Shown one piece after another: positions 17,435 through 26,867 of a stretch of DNA of 34,472 nucleotides. The stretch's first letter is position 1. The number at the start of each line of letters is the position of its first letter. The DNA is from Actinomycetes bacterium (GTDB lineage Bacteria; Actinomycetota; Aquicultoria; CAJVYJ01; JAUVQD01). The notes under the pieces are model-generated. The model was given only the letters and a program-made list of their open reading frames with translations, did not search any database and was not told the DNA's origin. Where the stretch lies: the NCBI GenBank assembly GCA_030610765.1, contig JAUWRD010000005.1, positions 1 through 34,472 on the forward strand, written 5' to 3'. Position numbers and translations under genes: made by a program.

Positions 17435-18120
17435 TTCTGGCTTTTGACACCAGCACTGATTGGCTATCAATCGCTATTGGCAGATCCGATCAAATTATCG
17501 CTGAAATAGAAGAACGCGCTCCGCGAGCCCATCTTAATCGCCTCTTGCCGGGCATCGACGGCCTGCTAAAAGAAGTCGGAGGCGCGCCAAATGATATTGA
17601 GCAGATCGCAGTTGGGGTGGGTCCCGGTTCTTTTACCGGAGTTAGAATCGCGATCTCCACGGCCCAAGGACTTGCCCACGCCATTGGTTGCCCTTTGATT
17701 GGAATATCTACCCTCGATACCATTGCCGCCCGTCTACCTGAAAGTAACGCGACCATCTATCCAATTCTTGACGCCAAACGAAGCGAGGTCTATGCGGCTG
17801 AATACGAAAACTTCGGCCATCGAGTCTCGGACTACCAAGTGCTCGCTCCAAAAAAATTAGCGCAGAAAATAAGGAAATCAGGCAAGCCTGTCCTCATAAC
17901 CGGCGATGGATTGGAAAAATATAAAGATATCTTTCAAGATGAGCTTGGAGACCTGGCAACCTTTAGTAAACCTGCGCTTTGGTCCCCCAATGCTTCTGTT
18001 TTAATTAAGCTGGCCAAGGAAAAAATAGAAAAGGAGCCTATTGAATCGTATTTCAAGGTCTTGCCTATTTATATCAGATTGTCCGATGCAGAGGAGAGTG
18101 CGAAACGGGGAAAGTTATAA
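17431..18120 (+). CDS. tsaB: tRNA t6A synthesis protein TsaB
   Basis: TsaB (YeaZ) is a catalytically silent paralogue of TsaD that pairs with it. The 229-residue protein has the ASKHA-fold opening ILAFDTSTDWLSIAIG and the family core GVGPGSFTGVRIAIS. It lacks the metal-binding HxxxH of TsaD, as expected. The start is GTG at 17431, in the GTGA overlap with tsaE. rimI follows within a few bases. Confidence 0.95.
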   Translation: MILAFDTSTDWLSIAIGRSDQIIAEIEERAPRAHLNRLLPGIDGLLKEVGGAPNDIEQIAVGVGPGSFTGVRIAISTAQGLAHAIGCPLIGISTLDTIAARLPESNATIYPILDAKRSEVYAAEYENFGHRVSDYQVLAPKKLAQKIRKSGKPVLITGDGLEKYKDIFQDELGDLATFSKPALWSPNASVLIKLAKEKIEKEPIESYFKVLPIYIRLSDAEESAKRGKL

Positions 18121-18128
18121 TTAGAAAT

Positions 18129-18650
18129 TTGGCAATTCATGATATGCGCCCCGAGCATCTCGACGGCGTTTTATCCATTGAACATCGTTCATTCCCAAAT
18201 CCCTGGACAAGAACTGCCTTCGCCAGCCACCTGGAACACCCGGAGTTCGCTAAGTACTTAGTGGCGATCACGCAAAATCAAGTAATCGGGTATACCGGGC
18301 TTTTTTTCGGAGGCGGACAAGGCCAGATAACCAACCTGGCCATCGATCCGGACAGGAGGCGCCAAGGAATCGGCACTCGTCTATTCCTGGCAATGATCGA
18401 TCACTGCCAAGCCCTGGGCCTGGAAGGCTTAAGCTTAGAAGTTAGAGTCGCTAACGAAAGCGCCCAAACACTATATGAAAGGTTTGGCTTTGCCAAGGTT
18501 GGCCAGCGAAAGGGCTACTACCAGGAAACAGGAGAAGACGCATATGTAATGTGTCTTTTCGACCTGTGTAAAAAAGAACAGACAGACAAATTAGAAGCAA
18601 TCCGAAAGGGTTTGAATAATCGTGAATTCAGCGACAATCTTAGCGATTGA
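18129..18650 (+). CDS. rimI: Ribosomal-protein-alanine N-acetyltransferase-like GNAT
   Basis: RimI-type GNAT enzymes acetylate protein N-termini, classically ribosomal protein S18. The 173-residue protein shows the acetyl-CoA loop RRRQGIGTRL (76-85) and the family C-terminal core NESAQTLYERFGF. The start is uncertain. TTG at 18129 is the only ATG/GTG/TTG codon that fits, but GGGGAAAG lies about 14 bases before it. The family usually begins with an IIR strand that is encoded in frame just upstream (VIIRN), so an ATT start near 18120 is possible. The C-terminus extends about 20 residues beyond the usual core and runs 29 bases into tsaD. Confidence 0.88.
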   Translation: MAIHDMRPEHLDGVLSIEHRSFPNPWTRTAFASHLEHPEFAKYLVAITQNQVIGYTGLFFGGGQGQITNLAIDPDRRRQGIGTRLFLAMIDHCQALGLEGLSLEVRVANESAQTLYERFGFAKVGQRKGYYQETGEDAYVMCLFDLCKKEQTDKLEAIRKGLNNREFSDNLSD

Positions 18651-19635
18651 GACATCGTGTGACGAAACGGCGGCCGCGGTTGTTCGCGACGGCCGTGAAT
18701 GCCTGGGCCAGGCGCTCGCCTCGCAAATCGACCTTCATGCTCGATTTGGCGGCGTCGTGCCCGAGATAGCCAGTCGAAGCCACCAGGAAGTGATTAACCC
18801 GATAATTGAGGAGGCACTAGAGCGCTCAGGCAAATCTCTTGCCGACCTGGACGGGATTGCCGTTACTCAAGGACCCGGATTGCCTGGAGCCCTAATGGTG
18901 GGAATGGCAACCGCCAAAGCGCTTAGCTTCGGGGCGAGTAAACCCTTGATAGGCGTAAACCATATTGAGGGTCATATGTTCGCCAGTTTTTTTGATCATC
19001 CCGATCTTTCGCCCCCATTTATTTCTTTAGTTGTATCCGGCGGGCACACGCTTCTTGTATATGTAAGCGATTGGGGTAAGTACGAAGTTCTCGGAGAAAC
19101 CCTTGATGATGCCGCGGGTGAAGCTTTTGACAAAATATCTTCTTACCTCGGGCTGGGATATCCGGGCGGACCTATCATTGAAAACCTGGCAAAAAAAGGT
19201 GATCCGGCCGCTATTAAATTCCCCCGGGCGATGATGAAGACGCGCAACTATAATTTTAGCCTCAGCGGTTTAAAAACTTCTGTTCTCTATTATATAGCTA
19301 AGAAAAAATCGGCCGATGAGGAGATAAACCTGGAAGATCTTGCGGCTAGTTTCCAGGAAGCTGTTTTTGATGTTCAGGTTTCCAAAACAGAACGGGCCAT
19401 CCGGGAGAAAAATGTCGACCAACTAGTCTTAGCCGGTGGCGTGGGCGCCAACATGAGACTGAGAGAGCGCTTATCTGAAGTGGTAAAAACAAATGGTTGG
19501 AGACTTTACTACCCGCCGTTAGCCCTATGCACTGATAACGCTTTTATGATCGGTGCTGCCGCTTGGTTTGGATACAACCGGGGTGCCTTCCTTGGGCTGG
19601 ATGCGGAAACTAAGCCAAACATGACCCTTAATTGA
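18622..19635 (+). CDS. tsaD: tRNA t6A threonylcarbamoyltransferase TsaD
   Basis: TsaD (Gcp/YgjD) transfers the threonylcarbamoyl group to A37 of tRNA. The 337-residue protein has the opening ILAIETSCDETAAAVV, the metal-binding HIEGH (His114, His118) and the late ATPase-like motifs VVSGGHTLL and LAGGVGANM. The start is GTG at 18622, inside the end of rimI (29-base overlap, different frame). The groES promoter follows after 100 bases. The order tsaB-rimI-tsaD-groES-groEL is the actinobacterial arrangement. Confidence 0.97.
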   Translation: MNSATILAIETSCDETAAAVVRDGRECLGQALASQIDLHARFGGVVPEIASRSHQEVINPIIEEALERSGKSLADLDGIAVTQGPGLPGALMVGMATAKALSFGASKPLIGVNHIEGHMFASFFDHPDLSPPFISLVVSGGHTLLVYVSDWGKYEVLGETLDDAAGEAFDKISSYLGLGYPGGPIIENLAKKGDPAAIKFPRAMMKTRNYNFSLSGLKTSVLYYIAKKKSADEEINLEDLAASFQEAVFDVQVSKTERAIREKNVDQLVLAGGVGANMRLRERLSEVVKTNGWRLYYPPLALCTDNAFMIGAAAWFGYNRGAFLGLDAETKPNMTLN

Positions 19636-19701
19636 AGAAACGCATAATTGGGTAAGAACAATGTGCTTGCAGCTAGCACACGAGTGCGTTCAAAGAAACA
19701 A

Positions 19702-19725
19702 GCCCAAACCGGGCAATGTTTTTTT
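19702..19725 (+). terminator. Weak candidate terminator after tsaD
   Basis: GCCC (19702-19705) and GGGC (19711-19714) make a four-bp stem, followed after four bases by seven T. The stem is short, so termination may be partial. A second small hairpin (TGTGCT/AGCACA, 19662-19680) lies ahead of it without a T-run. Confidence 0.3.
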
Positions 19726-19735
19726 AGTTTGTCGC

Positions 19736-19764
19736 TTGCTTTAAAAAAATGCTTCCTGTAGGAT
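19736..19764 (+). promoter_or_regulatory. groESL promoter
   Basis: TTGCTT (19736-19741) and TAGGAT (19759-19764) are 17 bases apart, directly ahead of the CIRCE element, which would cover the transcription start. This is the usual layout of an HrcA-repressed housekeeping promoter. Confidence 0.65.
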
Positions 19765-19768
19765 ACCG

Positions 19769-19795
19769 TTAGCACTCGCAAGGTTAGAGTGCTAA
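19769..19795. promoter_or_regulatory. CIRCE operator for HrcA
   Basis: A perfect TTAGCACTC-N9-GAGTGCTAA inverted repeat, 28 bases before the groES start. CIRCE is the known binding site of the heat-shock repressor HrcA, so the genome should encode HrcA elsewhere. Confidence 0.97.
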
Positions 19796-19822
19796 ACAGC
19801 AAGATAGAAGGAGGGATATATT

Positions 19823-20110
19823 GTGAATTTAAAACCATTGGGCGATCGGATCGTGGTAAAACCAAGCGAAGGCGAAGAGCGCACAGCAAGCGGAATTGTC
19901 TTACCTGACTCCGCGAAAGAAAAACCTCAAGAGGGAGAAATTGTCGCAGTTGGAGCTGGTCGCACCGAAGACGGTAAAAAGATCGCGCCGGAAGTGAAAG
20001 TTGGCGACAAAGTCATCTACTCTAAATACGGCGGAACGGAAATTAAATCCGACGGAGTTGAGTATTTAATTCTTAGAGAGACAGACGTCTTGGCTACAAT
20101 CGGTAATTAA
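19823..20110 (+). CDS. groES: Co-chaperonin GroES
   Basis: GroES is the lid of the GroEL folding chamber. The 95-residue protein has the classic opening [12 protein letters not shown], the mobile loop [14 protein letters not shown] (about 18-31) and the end segment [16 protein letters not shown]. The start is GTG at 19823 with AAGGAGGGA about 7 bases upstream. It is followed by groEL after 54 bases, and the two share the CIRCE-controlled promoter. Confidence 0.98.
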   Translation: MNLKPLGDRIVVKPSEGEERTASGIVLPDSAKEKPQEGEIVAVGAGRTEDGKKIAPEVKVGDKVIYSKYGGTEIKSDGVEYLILRETDVLATIGN

Positions 20111-20152
20111 TAAACCCTACAGACTAAAAAACTATTCAAAACAAAAAAATGA

Positions 20153-21808
<1,656 letters not shown>

Positions 21809-21830
21809 GCTTTAAAAAGATAAGTAATTA

Positions 21831-21862
21831 AAAAAAGGACCGGTTAACCCCGGTCCTTTTTT
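21831..21862 (+). terminator. Rho-independent terminator of groESL
   Basis: AAAAAAGGACCGG (21831-21843) pairs with CCGGTCCTTTTTT (21850-21862) around a 6-base loop, giving a strong GC stem with a T-run. The A-run on the other side makes it usable in both directions, so it may also serve the convergent PAP2 gene. Confidence 0.92.
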
Positions 21863-21868
21863 GTGTTA

Positions 21869-22018
21869 GGGGACGTTCCCTGATCAACTCTAATTCGGTG
21901 ACACAATACTTAATTATGGGGACATGTTCTTTACCAACTGGGACACGTACTTAATTCGGTTTCCAGAATTAAGTACGTGTCCCGCAATTACAGAATTAAG
22001 TATTGTGTCACCGAATTA
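21869..22018. repeat. Nested inverted-repeat element (REP-like)
   Basis: The outer arms, 21891-21915 and 21994-22018, are a perfect 25-bp inverted repeat built on GGTGACACAATACTTAATT. Inside them, 21940-21957 and 21966-21983 are a perfect 18-bp inverted repeat (GGGACACGTACTTAATTC) with an 8-base loop. Two further related modules in direct orientation lie at 21869-21880 (GGGGACGTTCCC) and 21918-21934 (GGGGACATGTTCTTTAC). The layout resembles REP elements associated with Y1/IS200-type (RAYT) transposases; no such gene is in the window. It occupies the space between the convergent groEL and PAP2 genes. Confidence 0.85.
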
Positions 22019-22030
22019 TTCCCCGAATTA

Positions 22031-22699
22031 TTAAGTCGTCTGGCTATCTGCTATACCTAATACAGAAGCACTGGTTTTAGCGTTAACGTGCTGTTCCAGA
22101 CCTAATATAATGGCCAGCCAACCAATACTAAAAAGGAAGCTGCCGATAACGTCGGTCGGATAGTGAACACCCAAATACACCCGGCTCACCGCCACACTAA
22201 AGATAATCAACCCTAAAACTGTCGTGCCGATTATCCGAATCGCTTTATGGAGCCTGGATCTCCAAAGCAGGATGATCATAAAACCGTATACTGATACCGA
22301 AATCAAAGTGTGGCCACTTGGAAAACTCGCGGAATTGCTAACAACGGTCTTGAACCCTACCAACCATTCCTCTGGTCTCTGCCGGAGGAAAACGCGTTTT
22401 AGCACAGAGCTAAGAGGCGAAATCGCAAAGCTAAGCAGAAAAGACTGAGCGTTTTTTGGCTGCTTCACCACTAACCAGGCAACTAATGGAAGCGACAGCA
22501 TCAATATGGTCTTGAAGGCGCCAAACTTGCTGGCAAACAAAGCAATTTGATAAAACTGCGGTCGATTTAGTCTCGGAAAAACGCTCATCACATACTCATC
22601 GATCACCGGGATACCGCTAACGTTGACAAGCAATGCTAAAGCGCTAAAGAAACTGAGAGAAATACCGGCGATAATTAATGGTCTTGAGATCTTACTCAT
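22031..22699 (-). CDS. PAP2-family membrane phosphatase
   Basis: PAP2 enzymes remove phosphate from lipid phosphates such as phosphatidic acid or undecaprenyl diphosphate, facing the outside of the membrane. The 222-residue protein has all three signature motifs: KRVFLRQRP (101-109), SFPSGH (125-130) and SRVYLGVHYPTD (172-183), with about five membrane segments. I chose ATG at 22699, which overlaps the end of the ABC permease gene by 8 bases and has AAGGG upstream; TTG at 22717 is also possible. Its position as the last gene of an ABC exporter operon suggests envelope stress or antibiotic resistance (BcrC-like), but that is inference. Confidence 0.92.
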   Translation of the reverse strand: MSKISRPLIIAGISLSFFSALALLVNVSGIPVIDEYVMSVFPRLNRPQFYQIALFASKFGAFKTILMLSLPLVAWLVVKQPKNAQSFLLSFAISPLSSVLKRVFLRQRPEEWLVGFKTVVSNSASFPSGHTLISVSVYGFMIILLWRSRLHKAIRIIGTTVLGLIIFSVAVSRVYLGVHYPTDVIGSFLFSIGWLAIILGLEQHVNAKTSASVLGIADSQTT

Positions 22700-25217
22700 A
22701 TTGAATTGCCCTTCCAATCTCCAAAGTAGCCGCCCGGTGTGCCGGATAGATTGCGGCCAACATCGCCGCGGCTAGCCCAAAGACAACCGCCATTATAGTG
22801 ACTTCGGTCGGAAATGCAAAAACAATTTCATAGCCGGTCAGAAGGTTCATTCCATTAACAATATCGCTCGAAATGAATCCGCCAACGAGCAGGCCTAAAA
22901 AAACACCTATCGCGCCGGTCATAAGAGCCTCTAGCATGGTCATTAACCCGATCTGTCCCCGTGTCGCTCCAACAGCGCGCAACAGACCAATTTCCCGCCT
23001 CCTTTCTAATATGTTCATCGTTAAAGTATTGAAGAGACTAATGACGGCGATAATCGCCGCCAGCAAAATCAAAACATTAAAAACCGAGAATGAGCTATTG
23101 ACTTGTTTGATAACTAAATCTTTGAATTCTTGAATGTCCTGAACATCAGGGTTTAGGTGCTTGAATTTTTTTTCGATCCGATTGGCGACTTTCCGCGGGG
23201 CCACGCCTTTATCGACTTTTATCCGAAAAGCACTGACATCGTCAAGATCGAAATATTTCTTCATATCACTTCGCGTACCAATAATTAGATCTCCAATATC
23301 CCCGCCAAAATCTACTGTTACGCCAGCCACCACAAAGGTTTTCGGGCCTTTCACGGTTGTGATCATGGTCTCGTCGCCTACCTTAAGTCCCCTCTTGTTG
23401 GCAACGACATTAGAAATAAAAATTCGCCGGCCGCGTTTAAGGGAGGCCCATGACTTCTCCGGGTTTTTGCTGGTGAATTGAAGGGTGGCAAAACGTCTTA
23501 AGCTTTTAGGTTCAACAGCGCGAAACATTATCCGCTCTTCATTTAATTGCACAGGAAAAATTCGAATAGTCGTTAAGTCGGAAACTCCTTTAACGCGCCT
23601 GAGTTTAGCCCCCAACTTCTCATTGAAAGTAACGCTAAGATTCTGTCCGCTTACAAAAACATCAGCGCCCAGCGACTTATCGACCCATTTGTCCACACTT
23701 TCGCGAAAACTGCCAACCATGCCGCCGACACTAATCAACATCGCCATGGTAATCATGATCGCGGCGGCCGTAGCAGCTGTTCGCCCGCGGTTCTTCTGTA
23801 AATTAACAGCGGCTAATTTTCCAGTCTCCCGAAAAATAGCCCTGATTGGTAAAGCAAAGAACGAACCGAGCGGCCGAATCAATGAGGGAACGAGCAAAGC
23901 GGCGCCCAAAAGCAACATAAAGCTGCCAAACTCGTGGATCGGTACGGCCCATTTGGCGAAGATCCCAAGCTCCTCCGGCCCGGGAAGATAAGAAATGCCT
24001 CCCCCTATTCCAATTCCAAGAAAAGCAAAGAAGAGCCGAGCAATAGTTCCCCTGCGCGTTGGCTCGTTAGCGCCCATCTTGATAGCGGCAAGAGGACTGA
24101 CCCGCCCGGCAATAAAAGCCGGTTGAAGCGCCGCCAAGAGAGTGACCGCGATTCCAATAACAATGGCTGCCGCTACTCCAAGCAATGGGATTGACAACGA
24201 CACTACTTGAATCTGGACAGTCTCAGACATGAATTGCAGGAGCACTTTCGCTAATCCGATGCCGACCACCACTCCCAGGGCGGAACCTGAGATTCCCACA
24301 ACCGCGGCTTGAATTAATACTAAGATCGTTATTTGCCCGCGACTCCCTCCAATGGAGCGCAATACTCCCATCTCTTGTGTCTGCTCAACTACAACCATAG
24401 AAAACGTGTTGTAGACCAAGAAACCACCGACAAAGAGCGCAATAGCGCCGAAGAAAGATAAGCCAACTTGCAAGCCCCTGAGCATCTCAGAGACGGCCTC
24501 CACTCGTTTCTCCGGTCGTTCAATTACGAAGCGCTTCCCTAAGCGTTCAGAGAGCTGCGCGGCTACTTTTTTTAAAGACCTCCCCGGCTTCGCCTGGGCA
24601 TCTATATATGATAGCTTGCCCCTCATATCAAAAATCTTTTGAGCGGGCCTTAGGGGAATAAAGACAACTTTGCCGCCCATAAACCTGCCAGCTCCTTCTT
24701 CCTCCAGAAGACCGACAACCTTGAAGGATGTTTTTCTTTCCTTAGATTCCAGCGTCACTTGATCGCCAATTTTTATTTTCTTCTTTTCGGCCAACCGCGC
24801 GGGAATCAGAAGGGCAAACTCCCCTTTTTTAATAAAACGGCCTTTGGAGACGTTGAAGTGACGCAATTGTCTATCTACGACGGGGTCAATACCAGCCACT
24901 TGAACCGTATCGCGGCGACGGCCTTTTCGCAGAGTTGACCCTCTGGAAACACCGGGACTTGCCAGCTTTATCCCCTCAAGATCTCTGACATCTTTTAGCT
25001 TTTTCTCAGAAAATCCCGCCGATGACGCGCCATTGATCCAGAAATCAGCCTTTCCGGTGATTGAGTTAATCATCTCTTGAAATGAGTAGACTGTACTTTG
25101 ATTGGCGATGGTTGTGGCTAGAATAACCGCGACCCAGAGCACAATGCCGGCTGTCGTCAGAGCTGTCCGGCTTTTTCTAGTCCCCAAGCTCCTTAAGGCC
25201 AGCGATAATAGCCTCAC
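22692..25217 (-). CDS. ABC transporter permease with two FtsX modules
   Basis: The 841-residue protein has an N-terminal membrane segment (about 14-36), an extracytoplasmic MacB-like domain to about 250, three further segments at about 255-385, a central group of segments near 400-510, a second extracytoplasmic domain and three C-terminal segments, the last ending in AAIYPAHRAATLEIGRAI. That is about ten segments and two FtsX cores. I chose GTG at 25217 because it gives the family start [11 protein letters not shown]; the frame stays open to 25289. The start overlaps the ATPase gene by 41 bases. Such permeases work with the adjacent ATPase to extract lipoproteins or expel peptides and antibiotics; the substrate is unknown. 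Confidence 0.9.
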   Translation of the reverse strand: MRLLSLALRSLGTRKSRTALTTAGIVLWVAVILATTIANQSTVYSFQEMINSITGKADFWINGASSAGFSEKKLKDVRDLEGIKLASPGVSRGSTLRKGRRRDTVQVAGIDPVVDRQLRHFNVSKGRFIKKGEFALLIPARLAEKKKIKIGDQVTLESKERKTSFKVVGLLEEEGAGRFMGGKVVFIPLRPAQKIFDMRGKLSYIDAQAKPGRSLKKVAAQLSERLGKRFVIERPEKRVEAVSEMLRGLQVGLSFFGAIALFVGGFLVYNTFSMVVVEQTQEMGVLRSIGGSRGQITILVLIQAAVVGISGSALGVVVGIGLAKVLLQFMSETVQIQVVSLSIPLLGVAAAIVIGIAVTLLAALQPAFIAGRVSPLAAIKMGANEPTRRGTIARLFFAFLGIGIGGGISYLPGPEELGIFAKWAVPIHEFGSFMLLLGAALLVPSLIRPLGSFFALPIRAIFRETGKLAAVNLQKNRGRTAATAAAIMITMAMLISVGGMVGSFRESVDKWVDKSLGADVFVSGQNLSVTFNEKLGAKLRRVKGVSDLTTIRIFPVQLNEERIMFRAVEPKSLRRFATLQFTSKNPEKSWASLKRGRRIFISNVVANKRGLKVGDETMITTVKGPKTFVVAGVTVDFGGDIGDLIIGTRSDMKKYFDLDDVSAFRIKVDKGVAPRKVANRIEKKFKHLNPDVQDIQEFKDLVIKQVNSSFSVFNVLILLAAIIAVISLFNTLTMNILERRREIGLLRAVGATRGQIGLMTMLEALMTGAIGVFLGLLVGGFISSDIVNGMNLLTGYEIVFAFPTEVTIMAVVFGLAAAMLAAIYPAHRAATLEIGRAIQYE

Positions 25218-25923
25218 TGTCGTTATCACCACCAAGACGTAATTCCTTGACAACTGAGCCATCCCTAAGAAATATAACTCGATCGGCAACAGCCGCGCCT
25301 AGCGGATCATGAGTCACCATCATTATCGTCTGCCGCATTTTCGCGGCCGACTCCTTGAGCAAATTCAGCACCTCACGCCCGTGACGACGATCAAGATTGC
25401 CTGTCGGCTCATCGGCTAAGATAATTGCCGGGTCCATTATTAGGGCTCTCGCTAGAGCTACCCGCTGTTGCTCCCCGCCAGATAATTGATTGGGACGATG
25501 ATGTCGACGATCCTCCATCTCCACCAAAGAAAATAGACGATCTAATTTGTCTTGATATTCAAGCGGCGACCGGCCGGATATGACAACTGGAACCAAGACG
25601 TTTTCCTCGGCCGATAACGTCGGTAGTAGATTATAGAACTGAAAAACAAAGCCCACTTCCGATCGCCGAGTCAGTGTTAACTCTTTGTCGGATAAACCTG
25701 TCAGCTCTTTGCCCCTAATAAAGATCTTTCCGCCGGATGCGAAATCTAGACCGCCGAGTAAGTGAAGGAGGGTAGATTTCCCGGAGCCGCTCGGCCCCAT
25801 GATCGCAACGAATTCGCCTTCTTGAACCTCGATCGAAACTTCCCTAAGGGCGGTAACCGATAGATTGTCTCGTCCAAATACTTTTGTCAGCCGACTCGCT
25901 TCGAGAATAGGCTTTACGCCCAT
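25177..25923 (-). CDS. ABC transporter ATPase, MacB/LolD type
   Basis: The 248-residue protein has Walker [10 protein letters not shown] (43-51), the signature [15 protein letters not shown] (147-161), Walker [13 protein letters not shown] (167-178) and the H-loop MVTHD (His205). The Q-loop region [18 protein letters not shown] is typical of the MacB/LolD class that pairs with FtsX-type permeases, as the next gene here. The ATG at 25923 overlaps the hxlR-type gene by 10 bases. Confidence 0.95.
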   Translation of the reverse strand: MGVKPILEASRLTKVFGRDNLSVTALREVSIEVQEGEFVAIMGPSGSGKSTLLHLLGGLDFASGGKIFIRGKELTGLSDKELTLTRRSEVGFVFQFYNLLPTLSAEENVLVPVVISGRSPLEYQDKLDRLFSLVEMEDRRHHRPNQLSGGEQQRVALARALIMDPAIILADEPTGNLDRRHGREVLNLLKESAAKMRQTIMMVTHDPLGAAVADRVIFLRDGSVVKELRLGGDNDSEAIIAGLKELGD

Positions 25924-26234
25924 TTCTCTCCCCAGGTCGCCATCGACTCAACGACCTTTCGCAGACCTAAGCCCTTCTCTGTCAAAGAATATTCGACCCT
26001 AACAGGCACTTCCGGGTATATTTTACGCCGAACTATCTCATGCTCCTCCAATTCATGCAGTCTTTGGGAGAGCATTTTCGGGCTTATTCCAACGAGTGAG
26101 TGTTCGAGCTGGCAGAATCTCTTAGTGCCCTCAACGAGATCGCGAATGATCAAAGCCGTCCACCGTTTACCGATAATCATCATCGCTTTATTGATCGGAC
26201 AGCACTTCGAGTCATGTGTCTCAGTCTCAGACAT
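25914..26234 (-). CDS. HxlR-family winged-helix regulator
   Basis: The 106-residue protein is a standard HxlR/MarR-like winged helix: CCPINKAMMIIGKRWTALII near 12-31, the recognition region ISPKMLSQRLHELEE (about 50-64), and the wing and dimer helix through VEYSLTEKGLGL. Cys12 and Cys13 sit where redox- or electrophile-sensing cysteines occur in relatives such as YodB and HypR, so a thiol switch is possible. It starts the minus-strand operon hxlR-ATPase-permease-PAP2 and is divergent from the tandem desulforedoxin-like gene. ATG at 26234 is preceded by AAGGAGGTC. It probably represses its own divergent promoter region. Confidence 0.93.
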   Translation of the reverse strand: MSETETHDSKCCPINKAMMIIGKRWTALIIRDLVEGTKRFCQLEHSLVGISPKMLSQRLHELEEHEIVRRKIYPEVPVRVEYSLTEKGLGLRKVVESMATWGEKWA

Positions 26235-26254
26235 TTTTCAGACCTCCTTAGCTC

Positions 26255-26283
26255 ATAGTATTCCAAATAAATAGTCTTGACAA
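26255..26283 (-). promoter_or_regulatory. Promoter of the hxlR-ABC-PAP2 operon
   Basis: In minus-strand reading TTGTCA (26278-26283) and TACTAT (26255-26260) are 17 bases apart. Its -35 box shares all but one base with that of the opposite promoter. Transcription would begin near 26248, about 14 bases before the ATG, leaving just the ribosome site. Confidence 0.7.
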
Positions 26284-26305
26284 ACATTTTGTAAGGTACT
26301 ATCTT
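26277..26305 (+). promoter_or_regulatory. Promoter of the desulforedoxin-like gene
   Basis: TTGACA (26277-26282) and TATCTT (26300-26305) are 17 bases apart, a good vegetative promoter. The TTGACAA heptamer serves both directions. ATAGTA (26255-26260) and TACTAT (26297-26302) form an inverted repeat centred exactly on it, which could be a repressor site reaching both -10 regions. Confidence 0.75.
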
Positions 26306-26348
26306 TAAGTTATCTTATTACTTTATGTTACCTAGGGAGGTGATTAAT

Positions 26349-26678
26349 GTGCCAGTTGCGAAAGACGATGTTATAGATGAGACAAAGAAGTCAGCAAAAT
26401 CATGCGGCCTGGTCATCAAAGTTCTTGAAGGCGGTGCCGGGTTTTCAAAAATCGACTGTTGCGGCCTGGAGATATCAGAGAACGAGAAGACTGATTCACC
26501 AGACGCATCAATAGATAGATACGCGGGTGAGAAAGTCAAACCCGGTCTCATCATTGACGAAAATAAGAATTATCCAGGTGCCTGCGGACTCAAAGTTGAG
26601 GTCGTAGAAGGCGGAAACGGTTTTAAGTCGATTACTTGCTGCGGAAATGAACTAACTGCTGAAAAAGATTCCATCTAA
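26349..26678 (+). CDS. Tandem desulforedoxin-like metal-binding protein
   Basis: The 109-residue protein contains two copies of one motif: SCGLVIKVLEGGAGFSKIDCCG (written here as Cys19, GLVIKVLEGG, Cys37-Cys38) and ACGLKVEVVEGG with Cys79, Cys97-Cys98. The spacing and the VEVLxGG core resemble desulforedoxin and the N-terminal domain of desulfoferrodoxin, which bind iron through CxxC and CC. Here the first Cys of CxxC is missing in both repeats, leaving three per domain. The start is GTG at 26349, set by an excellent AGGGAGGTGAT site 4 bases upstream; the ATG at 26325 lies ahead of that site. It is divergent from hxlR and ends in a clear terminator. An iron or redox role is inferred. Confidence 0.78.
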   Translation: MPVAKDDVIDETKKSAKSCGLVIKVLEGGAGFSKIDCCGLEISENEKTDSPDASIDRYAGEKVKPGLIIDENKNYPGACGLKVEVVEGGNGFKSITCCGNELTAEKDSI

Positions 26679-26694
26679 AACTTTATAAATGAAT

Positions 26695-26753
26695 AACAAG
26701 GAGCCACGAAGATCCTTCTCTTTTAATAAGGACATCAGTGGCTCTTTGTTTTT
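26695..26753 (+). terminator. Terminator of the desulforedoxin-like gene
   Basis: AACAAGGAGCCAC (26695-26707) pairs with GTGGCTCTTTGTT (26738-26750) over 13 positions (one G-U), followed by five T. The 30-base loop can form a short inner stem (TCCTT/AAGGA). It lies 16 bases past the stop. Confidence 0.85.
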
Positions 26754-26867
26754 CAAAAGATTCATCGGGGAAACAATAAATCGCGAACAATCATGGGGAC
26801 TGGGAGTTAACTTATTACATACTGGAACGCTGGCGCGCAACGCATCTTTGGTTATAGCGAAAAAGAA

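Noticed and set aside
19670-19695. Second CIRCE half-site near the groES promoter (TAGCACACGAGTGC)
   Set aside because: It resembles part of CIRCE but lacks the 9-base spacer and the symmetric arms; the perfect site is at 19769-19795.
23161-23991. Plus-strand open frames across the ABC permease gene
   Set aside because: They are shadows of the permease in another frame: no ribosome sites, no domains, and full overlap with a well-supported gene.
26695-26757. Inverted repeat after the desulforedoxin-like gene as an IS end or attachment site
   Set aside because: The single 13-bp stem with a T-run fits an ordinary terminator; no target-site duplication or transposase is nearby.
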